NCBI GenBank assembly: GCA_010093515.1
Contig: MU001679.1
Span: forward strand, 980,809 to 1,044,808
From: Lineolata rhizophorae
Lineage: Eukaryota > Ascomycota > Dothideomycetes > Lineolatales > Lineolataceae
Reading direction: 5' to 3'
Length of the DNA: 64,000 bases
In this document: one piece after another, positions 56,217 through 64,000 of the stretch
Layout: every line of letters starts with the position of its first letter
Position numbering within the stretch: position 1 is the first letter of the stretch
The notes under the pieces: model-generated
What the model was told of the DNA's origin: nothing
The model's input: only the letters and a program-made list of their open reading frames with translations
Databases searched by the model: none
Program-made: the position numbers and the translations under genes

Positions 56217-57556
56217 ATGTCTCCCATTGCGCTCGAAAAGGAAGACCATGCCCGCGATGCGGCGTTCAACAAAGCTATGCACGGCAAGTCCGCCGAGGAG
56301 CGTGCGGGTATGAGGGCCATGATGCGGAAGGACCGAAATGCCCAGCAGGCTGCCGTCGACGAGTACTTCAAGCACTTTGACGACAAACTCGCCGCAGAGG
56401 AGACTCCTGAAATCCGCGCTGTCGGTTGCCGTTAATATTAAGTTCTTTAGTCCTATCTTTCACGTGCTAATCCATATCTAGGCTCGTAGAGCCGAATATG
56501 CCACTCTCACAAGGCAGTAAGTTCGCATCAAGTGCCTTAGTTATGACTTCAATGTCTCATCGTTTGACAGCTACTACAACCTTGCCACTGATCTGTACGA
56601 GTACGGCTGGTGCGGTTCATTCCACTTCTGCCGTTTCGCATCCAACGAGCCGTTCCGCCAGGCCATTGCCCGCCACGAGCACTATCTGGTTCACTCGATG
56701 GGCATGAAGGAAAACATGAGGGTTTTGGATGTTGGGTGTGGTGTTGGAGGTCCTGCGCGCGAGATCGTGAAATTTTCCGGCGCAAACGTCATCGGCATTA
56801 ACAACAATGACTACCAAATCGAGCGCGCAACCCATTATGCCGCAAAAGAGGGTTTGTCGGATAAGCTAAAGTTTGTGAAGGGCGATTTCATGGTACGTCT
56901 CAACTGCGGCTTAAACTGCTAGTCAAACGCTTGACAATGTCGTACAGCAAATGCCTTTCCCCGACAACTCGTTCGATGCCGTCTACGCAATCGAAGCCAC
57001 CGTCCATGCGCCGTCCTTGGAGGGGATCTACTCCGAAATCTCCCGTGTCCTAAAGCCCGGCGGTATCTTCGGCGTTTATGAATGGCTTATGACAGATCAA
57101 TACGACAACGAAAACCCGAAGCACCGCCAGATCCGACTGGATATTGAAGAGGGCGATGGAATCTCTAATATGGAGAAGATCGAGGTGGGCCTCCATGCCA
57201 TGGAGGCTGCCGGCTTCAAGATGGAGCACCACGAGGATCTCGCAGAACGTCCCGACCCAATCCCCTGGTACTGGCCTCTTGCTGGTGATCTCAAGTATTT
57301 GGGCAGTGTCTGGGACATCTTCACTGTCGTCAGAATGACAAAGCTCGGTCGTGGAATAGTCCATCCTCTTCTGGGAGGCCTTGAGACGGTTGGAATAATT
57401 CCTCAGGGTACACGTAAGACGGCCGACAGCTTGGCGAAGGCTGCTGATGCCCTTGTCGAAGGTGGACGGCTGAAGCTTTTCACACCGATGTATTTGATGA
57501 TCGGTCGGAAGCCTGATCCGCTTGCTTCCTCCTCTTCTGGCTCCATCAGCTCATAA
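56217..57556 (+). CDS. ERG6: Sterol 24-C-methyltransferase ERG6
   Basis: Ergosterol pathway enzyme that transfers a methyl group from S-adenosylmethionine to C24 of the sterol side chain, at ER or lipid droplets. Exons 56217-56420, 56482-56516, 56571-56892, 56948-57556 give 389 residues. Key pieces: [34 protein letters not shown] (sterol-binding region I), SAM motif [13 protein letters not shown] at about 132-144, [23 protein letters not shown] and [26 protein letters not shown]. The first intron has an unusual donor, GTCGGT; no better one keeps frame, and the result EIRAARRAEY fits the family. The second exon is only 35 bases. Confidence 0.95.
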
Positions 57557-58149
57557 TGTTTGTTTCGCGCGAATGTTCTTGTCGCAGGCTAAGTACAGAC
57601 TCCATGTCCTTGTACCCATAGTCTTTCATATCGGCGCATTTTCATCGAAGTCTGCAAGCCGGGAAAGGGCGACTGCACTAATATCTGGTGGCTGAGTGAG
57701 CCTGGTTGGGTTACATGTAGCTGTACAAGCGGCGTAGTCGTCCGCTGCGAGCATAGGGTAGTGAACAAGAGACAGAGGAGTAATAAGTGCAGCATTTCGT
57801 CAGAGCTGTACATGGGATGAACGTGGTGATTTAAAAGGCGGCAACTCATTGCTCGAGAGAGAGTAAGCCTTGCTTACATACAGTCTCAGAAGGCGTCGTG
57901 ATTGGCGCAAGGTGCAAGATTGTCGAGTGCGGCTCAACGGGCGACCTAGCGCCCAACGAGAGCTACGGACCGTCGTTCGGGACCCCAAGCCGGGCCATCG
58001 AAAATCATCCCCGACACCGCCCGACGGACCTCCGCGCGCCCTCATCAGCTCTCCTCTCCCCCCAATTCCGCCATTCCATCCTCTCCTTTCGTGTTCTTCA
58101 TCTGTCCTTTTCCTCTCCTCCGCTGTCGGTACTGCTGCGACGGCGCGCA
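57557..58149. promoter_or_regulatory. Intergenic: ERG6 3' end and PDB1 promoter
   Basis: Genes run head to tail on the plus strand. The 130 bases before the PDB1 ATG are CT-rich (CTCCTCTCC type runs), a usual strong-promoter leader. No other feature seen. Confidence 0.45.
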
Positions 58150-59599
58150 ATGTCGGCCTCACGAGTCTTTCGCCCGGCGGCGAGGGCATTGTCGGCTTCG
58201 CGACCAACATCCTTCCAATCACCGGTGTCCCTCAAGTCATTTCGCCAACCAGCCGCCGCGCTGCCGCAATACGTCCGGAGGAGGGATTACGCGACAGCTG
58301 GCGCCCCCAAAGAGTTAACGGTCCGAGAAGCGCTCAATGATGCCTTGGCTGAGGAGATGGAGACAAATGAAAAGGTGTTCATTCTGGGCGAGGAGGTAGC
58401 CCAGTATAACGGAGCGTAAGTCGACAGGAAATTTTGAGGCTCCTTCTCAGAGGATCAAGCGAATGCCTTCGTGAACTTGAAAAGATTTTGCCTTGCAAAT
58501 TGCGTACCATTGGCACATCCCTGGTAGAGATCCGGTGCTGACCAAGATTGATTCAGCTATAAGGTTACTAAGGGTTTGCTCGATCGCTTCGGCGAAAAGC
58601 GAGTCATCGATAGCCCTATCACGGAGTCCGGCTTCTGTGGTCTCACTGTTGGCGCTGCTCTCGCCGGTCTTCACCCTGTTGTACGTATCCATATCTGAGC
58701 GTGATCGTGGATGGTGCTAACCAAACTCTGCACACCAGTGTGAATTCATGACGTTCAACTTTGCAATGCAAGCAATTGACCAGATTGTCAACTCCGCCGC
58801 AAAGACTCACTACATGTCCGGAGGTATTCAGCCGTGCAACATCACCTTCCGCGGCCCGAACGGTTTTGCTGCAGGTGTTGCCGCCCAGCATTCTCAGGAT
58901 TATACTGCGTGGTATGGGAGCATACCAGGTTTGAAGGTCGTTTCGCCTTGGAGCTCTGAGGATGCCAAGGGTCTCTTGAAGGCTGCGATTCGGGATCCGA
59001 ACCCGGTCGTTGTGCTCGAGAACGAGTAAGAAATTCGCCAAAGTAGCCTACTAGTTATGGCTAACAAAGTTTGTTAGACTTCTCTACGGTCAATCCTTTC
59101 CTATAACCCCAGAAGCTCAGAAGCCTGACTTCGTTCTTCCGGTACGTTCGCACCAGTGACATTTATTTCTAGTTTCGCTCACACCGAGCAGTTTGGCAAA
59201 GCGAAAATTGAGCGTCCTGGTAAGGACCTGACTATGGTGACTCTGTCGCGCTGCGTTGGTCAGTCCCTTGTAGCTGCCGAGCAACTCAAGTCGAAGTATG
59301 GCGTCGAGGCGGAGGTCATCAACCTTCGTTCTATCAAGCCTATGGATGTCGAGGCCATCGTCAAATCGGTGAAGAAGACCGGGTTCATGATGGCTGTCGA
59401 GTCTGGTTTCCCATCTTTCGGTGTTGGGGCGGAGCTCATTGCTCTTACCTGCGAGTACGCCTTTGACTATCTAAACGCCCCGCCCGTCCGTGTAACTGGT
59501 GCCGAAGTCCCAACGCCGTACGCCCAGAAACTTGAGGAGATGTCGTTCCCGACTGAGCAACTGATTACGGACTACGCGGCGAAGCTGTTGAGGGTATAA
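58150..59599 (+). CDS. PDB1: Pyruvate dehydrogenase E1 component subunit beta
   Basis: Beta subunit of the thiamine-diphosphate-dependent E1 of the mitochondrial pyruvate dehydrogenase complex. Five exons: 58150-58415, 58557-58680, 58739-59025, 59078-59141, 59192-59599; 382 residues, the normal length. Residues 1 to about 48 are an Arg/Ser/Ala-rich import sequence ([19 protein letters not shown], cut near RRRDYAT). Core motifs: [87 protein letters not shown]-equivalent [23 protein letters not shown], and [14 protein letters not shown]. All introns are GT..AG and restore frame. The first intron (141 bases) is the longest. Confidence 0.96.
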
Positions 59600-60096
59600 A
59601 TTGCGACGATTCTTTGCTTTTAAATGGACATTATTCTAAGACCAGATGTGTAATTGGCGTGGGAGTGGGAGCTGCTCGGAGATACTGGTGCGAGTATGGA
59701 GCGGTCGGCTGTATTTCTATGCTACCCCTTGACATGCACCTTCTAGAATTAAGCCCTTTTCTTGTTCAGTCATTACCCTTTTGAAATAGTTGCAATGCAA
59801 GTGGTGTACTGATGGGTCTACTATCCTATTTTTTGGTCATGAGATTGGAGTCCTGAACCAAATACATCTGTGTATCATTCAGTCCATATTTCGCCACTGA
59901 GGAATCACGCCAGACGTGCTAAGTTGTGTTTCTTGTTTTTTTTTTTTTTTCGGACAAGCATATTCTCTATCAAGGACTAGTGTTTTGGGGGATTCGTGTC
60001 CTGAATTGAAAGACGTTCAAATATCATTTGCTTTTCTACCGAAGGCCCTTAGAATTGCCGACTTTCTAATCTACCCAGCCTAAATAATGGCTGCCT
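59600..60096. other. Convergent intergenic region
   Basis: 3'-3' spacer between PDB1 and XPT1. Holds a T run of about 15 bases at 59936-59950. Otherwise AT-rich and empty. Confidence 0.5.
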
Positions 60097-61090
60097 CTAT
60101 TCGGAACCTTGCGTCGTTGCCAACTTGTCATGCTCATCAATGTCCCTGTGGGAGCGGTTAGAAGTGCTTCCACGCGGTCAAGAAGGAGTAGTAGAGTTAC
60201 ATACGTAGCTTCCCACGGATAGTTAATCCACACATCTCCAACGGTCTTCGCCGCCAGGTACCTACTGGGACTGGTATCGAAATCCTCGGGCAGCTTACCC
60301 TTCTTTGGCTTATCCTTGTTCTGAGTTGTGCGTTAGGCTATCATTCTACGAACCACGCCAAGAAGTGTATCTTACGTGGAGCACGAAAATGCTAAATGTG
60401 GTTTTCTCTCCCTGACGATCCAGTCGCTTCTGCGCCTCAAGCACGTCCTTCTCCAGTTCCCGAACGGCATACTCGAGCGTGGTCCTCGTGTCATCCACCT
60501 CGTCAACGATGAGAACATTCTTTCCAATCAGGTTGGCCATTTCAAGACTACTGAGATCGAGCCATTGGGTCCGCGTGACCTTTGTTCCCGGCTGCTCTAC
60601 AGGGTCGGTTCCAAGGCTCTCATAGAGGGAAAGACCGATGGCTTGAATGGGGATGTTCGGACTCCCAGGCTTCTTGAGGAAGGAACTGAGTAAAAGGTCA
60701 GAGCACAAAACCCTTCAGAAATGCTACTGACATCCTTAAAGCGTGATACCGGAGGATGCGGGCAGGCACATAACCGCCGCCGCCGATGGCGATCATAAGG
60801 TTCGGCTTGACCTCATTCAGGATGCGTTCGGCAGACTCTTGACAGAGTTTGTGGACCTAGAGGCGGGAGCATTGAAGTAAGAAAAAAGGATTCTGTAGAG
60901 CGAAATGCCCCAGCAGCTACTTAGGTGCCGGCCTATGACGAATCCCATAACCACGGCATGGCTAGCACCGAGATTTGAACGACGGGTGCAAGCCAATGAT
61001 TTTGCTGCGGGGCAAAATCTACGTCCCACAGCATAGAACACGGGAGGAGCATCGTACCTGATTGTAGGTGACGTAGATCTTTTCGACCAT
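60097..61090 (-). CDS. XPT1: Xanthine phosphoribosyltransferase XPT1, apparently frameshifted
   Basis: Purine-salvage enzyme joining xanthine (and hypoxanthine/guanine) to PRPP. Exons on minus: 61090-61058 (MVEKIYVTYNQ), 60856-60750, 60685-60376, 60320-60206, 60145-60097. Motifs: VHKLCQESAERIL, MIAIGGGGYVPARILR, FLKKPGSPNIPIQAIGLSLY, the PRPP loop LIVDEVDDTRTTLEYAV, SIFVLHNKDKPKKG. In exon 4 the frame slips: RYLAAKTV is followed, one base out of frame, by the conserved DVWINYPWEA, which splices into TDIDEHDKLATTQGSE and a stop. The exon lengths add up to two bases beyond a multiple of three, so one base is missing near 60238-60243, either truly or by sequencing error. Without it the product is about 205 residues. 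The first intron (201 bases) contains a hairpin. Confidence 0.85.
60998..61019. promoter_or_regulatory. Hairpin in first intron of XPT1
   Basis: GATTTTGC, loop TGCGGG, GCAAAATC: a perfect 8-bp inverted repeat inside the 201-base first intron, the longest intron of this gene. Next to it lies a B-box-like word (GTTCAAATC on minus), but no cloverleaf forms. A regulatory or RNA role is speculation. Confidence 0.35.
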
Positions 61091-61857
61091 TTTGCAGGGC
61101 TGCACGGCAGATGTCGGTCTTTTCGCACTCGGAAATAAGCTTCGTCGTGTGTCGATGCTGTGGCTGTTTCCCAGATGCGACCCAGAACTTTTTTATAGAT
61201 CCTGGCCAGCAGTTTGTCCAGGCGTCGGGTGCGCCCCGCGCCAGGCACCTGCGGGAGCCTTGGCGCAAAGCTGTCGAATAGCAAGCCGTTCCATGCAAAT
61301 GTCACGCAGCAAACATACGGTACCCACGCCAGTACGGCTTGCGCAAGTGGTTATTACGTCTGTGGCACATGCTCCAGTGTCAACAAATCGTGAGGCTCTT
61401 TGCGGGACTATACGAATAGCGCTTGGTCGCTCTGGCAAGCAAAGGCCGTGCGCAAAAGGTGGCACCGTTGACACGCTTCAGGAAAGAAACCAGAACGTCC
61501 ATATACGACTAAGTGAGCGCAAAGCTGATACCCTACGAGGAGATTGGCGTTTATCGCCGAAGCCTGGTTTGGGCACATGAGCACGCCACGGAGTCTTTCA
61601 ACGAGTGACATTCAATATTCCAATCAAAACTTCTCGAAGGAAGTTTGAACCGCAAAAAGGAGCCAAGTAGAGTCTTTCGCCGAAACCCGTACAGACTTCA
61701 GCTTTGTACGCTTGTCCAAGAGCGACCACCTCTTGAGAGACCCGGTTGTAGTAGAAGATGGCAACGCCGGTGTACCATGACTCCGCTTCCTTGTGTGCTG
61801 AAATCATCCTGGAAGACGCCGTGAAAACACCCACCGATACGTCCGAGAGTCCGAAGT
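61091..61857. other. Intergenic: XPT1 promoter and RPB10 3' flank
   Basis: Both flanking genes are on the minus strand. Frames here are short and motif-free; no RNA gene seen. Confidence 0.45.
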
Positions 61858-62258
61858 CTAGCTCTGAGACGGTCGGGAAATGCCGCGCTCAGCCGGATTG
61901 TATCTACGGACTCGTGTCACTGAAGACGTGCGATGGATGCGATACGCAGGGAACTGGCCCATACCTTAGCAGTTTCTCGATAAGGTCGACATGTGTCATG
62001 AGCATGCGGCGGCAGCAATACCGGTTTAGGTGGAGGTTATCCATGGCAGTCCTATAGCGTGGTTAGTCTTGTCAATGCCAGAATCGAAGCGCAGGCGCAT
62101 ACCCATCCGGAACTCCACTGTTGATCTGCTCCAGAAAGCGCTCCCAAAGGTCGCCGACAACCTAAAGCGGACATGTCAACCCTACCTACGCTAAAGTAAC
62201 GAGGATGTACTAGTGAACGTACCTTGCCGCACGAGAAGCAGCGCACGGGAATGATCAT
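61858..62258 (-). CDS. RPB10: RNA polymerase subunit RPB10 (RPABC5)
   Basis: Smallest shared subunit of RNA polymerases I, II and III, a zinc protein at the assembly platform. Four tiny exons on minus: 62258-62223, 62161-62103, 62051-61965, 61903-61858; introns of 61, 51 and 61 bases; 75 residues. Product begins [20 protein letters not shown] and continues [47 protein letters not shown]. Zinc ligands Cys7, Cys10, Cys44, Cys45 are all present. Reading through the last intron would also stay open for a while (LLRYGPVPC), but splicing restores the invariant LLRYNP, so I prefer it. The segment [12 protein letters not shown] differs a little from the usual LGCKRYCC. Confidence 0.93.
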
Positions 62259-62994
62259 CTTTGCGACGCAAGAGCTCGATATCAAGGCTGGACGAGCCCG
62301 CGGTGTATTGAAGAAAGAAGTCTGGTGGCGAGTAGGCGGTGACAGCGCGCCTAGCAGAAAATGTTCCCGGACGCGAACTTTGGGGCCGCCAAGCCTTGCG
62401 TCCGCCAGACACGCGACATCGCACGTAACTGTCTGCACTCCAAATACCCGCATCACAACGAAACCCCCATCTACACTGCTCTGTGTTGAACATACACTTG
62501 GGTGCCACGGAATGCGACAAAAACAACACGCATGATCTGAAGGGCACCATGACTGAGGCGCTTCAAATAAGAGAAGCCGGCAAATATTGCAATTGCATAT
62601 CCTTTACTAGGCAAGGTTCCGAAGACACTGATTTTGTGAACAGGTCTAAATCACAGGTTTAGCAAATCGAAGCATCCATGCCTGGATCAATGACGCTGAG
62701 AAAGCTACCTTCCCCGGCACGAGAACTGACGCAAGAATATTCGCTTAATGCCAAGTCTCTCGTTATCCTACCCAGCTATGGCCTTGCGCACTGCTTGGCC
62801 TACCCATTCCAGATTTCCACCGGAATGTAACAGTATCAGGTCTCCTATTTAGGCTTAGTTTGCCAGCCCCTGACAGGAGTCCCGCCTGTTATTTAGGTAT
62901 GTGGTCTCAGCACCAATATTCCAATGTCATTCTAGGTCTCCATAGGGATCCAACAGCCCCCAAATCCAAGCCTGTAGTATGCGTAGTAGTCATC
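62259..62994. other. Intergenic: RPB10 promoter
   Basis: Contains the promoter of RPB10 and about 600 bases without a believable gene before the IBA57 relic. Nothing else recognised. Confidence 0.45.
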
Positions 62995-63520
62995 CTATCT
63001 TAGTATATACTCCGCGGCTGTCACGGGGGTCATCATAGCCAACTTGCACAGCACCCAGCCGATGTTGCCAACGCCTGCCAACCACTTTCCCTCAGATCTG
63101 GGTTTCGACCTATTACTCATGCTCTCAGAACTCTTCTCCACGGTACTAACCTCCCCATCCTTACTCCCTTGGAGACAGCAAGAATACCATGCTCGCCCGG
63201 TATCTCCTCGGCGTTCTCTCCTCGGAGAGCATCGCGACGCTCTAGCACCGCGAGCACATTGTCCTCTTCACCATACAGTAACCACGGCACGACGAGCTTC
63301 CGCAGCGCGCCGCGGTGGTGCGAGCTGACCGTGAGCTCCTGCCCTACGTAGCACCCCTTGTGCCAGTCCATCCGCGTAACCTTCTCCAGCACATGGATTG
63401 GATACCATGGCCTGCTACCGTCCTTGACAAGTTTGTCGTACCTCCTTGCGGACTGTCACATCCTAAGTTGCTTTTGTTCCGGCGAGGGGAGCGGCGAGTC
63501 GGAGTGCCATGTGGTTAGAG
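62995..63520 (-). pseudogene. Decayed IBA57 (CAF17-type) fragment
   Basis: Remnant of the mitochondrial iron-sulphur assembly factor IBA57, a folate-binding YgfZ/GcvT relative. Minus-strand reading gives DSPLPSPEQKQLRM, then an in-frame TGA (63458-63456), then RRYDKLVKDGSRPWYP and MDWHKGCYVGQELTVSSHH with the family signature KGCYxGQE, and RGALRKLVVPWLLYGEED. A later conserved block, EGKWLAGVGNIGWVLCKLAMMT, is present at about 63077-63010 but in another reading frame, and ends in a stop soon after. So it has one stop, at least one frameshift, and neither the N-terminal folate domain nor the C-terminus. No upstream exons are seen before an AT-rich, repeat-bearing edge. A functional copy must exist elsewhere if the organism is viable; the fragment is probably a duplicate. 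Confidence 0.6.
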
Positions 63521-63729
63521 ATTCTCCGGACTCTCGTACGATGACGCTCTGTCGCTTATTTCTGTCGAGGCGTCACAGCGTTTGCGGTGTCAACTAGAAT
63601 GTATTAGGTGAGGCTGCAAAGAAGTAAGCTCTACTCTGCGATCTAGTATGCTAACACGGAGCGAAGCCGGCGTCGGCGTCACGTGGGCCTGAGCTCACGT
63701 GCTACTGCTGCTCAGGGTTGTCGATGATA

Positions 63730-64000
63730 GTATCGATAGCGACCAATAGATACTTAGCGACTATTGGTATCTATCGGTATCTATCGGTAGTATTATCAAT
63801 ACTTCCGGCTTCGCTGCATTTACTACCTTAGCATATAATTTATGCTATTTATACTTTAAAAAAGTTTTTGCCTATAACGTACTTCACAAGCGAACCGACC
63901 ACCCAAGCGAGCCGACCACTTTTGCCAAGCCCCCACCAAAAAGCCGCCATCTTATTCAGATTGCTCTGACTCCGAGCTGCTTGAGATAAATCTGGATAAG
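63730..64000. mobile_element. Possible end of a transposon at the window edge
   Basis: Dense short repeats: CCAATAG and CTATTGG as inverted 7-mers (63743-63767), a tandem GGTATCTATC pair (63766-63785), AGTATT..AATACT around 63790, and a 17-bp imperfect tandem repeat AAGCGARCCGACCACYY (63888-63921). Beyond it the minus strand reads LSRFISSSSESEQSE then stop (about 63998-63951), a Ser/Glu tail like those at the end of fungal pogo/Fot-type transposases. The element, if real, continues past the window. The family assignment is a guess. Confidence 0.35.

Noticed and set aside
60930-61020. tRNA-like B-box (GTTCAAATC) in the XPT1 intron
   Set aside because: The surrounding bases do not fold into T, anticodon and acceptor arms of proper length and no A-box is in place.
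1-64000. CRISPR arrays, operons, insertion sequences, rRNA genes
   Set aside because: The DNA is eukaryotic with spliced genes; no regularly spaced repeats or rRNA stretches were seen.

Overview
The window is chromosomal DNA from a filamentous ascomycete (Pezizomycotina, most likely Sordariomycetes). Reasons: almost every gene is split by short introns (about 50-120 bases) with GT..AG ends; there are no operons; coding DNA is GC-rich; and the gene content is that of a mould (ERG6 sterol methyltransferase, VNX1-type vacuolar exchanger, SFH5, MZM1, GPHR, zuotin, a small secreted protein, a cytochrome P450). I cannot name the genus. Exon borders below were worked out by hand from splice signals and reading frame.

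Layout. 1-2.8 kb: a PA-TM-RING ubiquitin ligase (minus). 2.8-9.1 kb: gene-poor, apart from one small secreted acidic protein (6.6-6.9 kb). 9.1-12.7 kb: a five-exon VNX1/CAX-like vacuolar cation/H+ exchanger. 13.8-15.1 kb: proteasome ATPase RPT6. 15.9-17.3 kb: a secreted LVIVD-repeat protein. 20-21.2 kb: NSE1 of the SMC5/6 complex. 21.9-24.7 kb: a rhodanese plus tyrosine-phosphatase protein. 26.7-28.2 kb: a Kelch protein. 28.8-30 kb: SFH5. 31.4-32.4 kb: a small acidic, probably nuclear protein. 32.8-34.6 kb: a cytochrome P450 that looks broken. 36-38.2 kb: a large coiled-coil protein, divergent from a leucine-rich-repeat protein (39-42.4 kb). 42.7-44.6 kb: a FAR1-type DNA-binding protein. 46.2-47.1 kb: ribosomal protein eL13. 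47.4-49.1 kb: Golgi pH regulator. 49.7-51.5 kb: universal stress protein. 52.3-53.8 kb: zuotin, divergent from MZM1 (54 kb). 54.6-55.8 kb: splicing factor SLT11, divergent from ERG6 (56.2-57.6 kb). 58.2-59.6 kb: pyruvate dehydrogenase E1 beta. 60.1-61.1 kb: xanthine phosphoribosyltransferase with an apparent one-base frameshift. 61.9-62.3 kb: RPB10. 63.0-63.5 kb: a decayed IBA57 relic. The right edge looks like the end of a transposon.

Most genes are unrelated housekeeping genes that share only location; there is no convincing metabolic cluster. The items most worth a second look are the FAR1-domain regulator, the acidic secreted protein, the three damaged genes, the palindrome between SLT11 and ERG6, the recurrent CTACGTAG-type promoter motif, and two intron hairpins (eL13 and XPT1).
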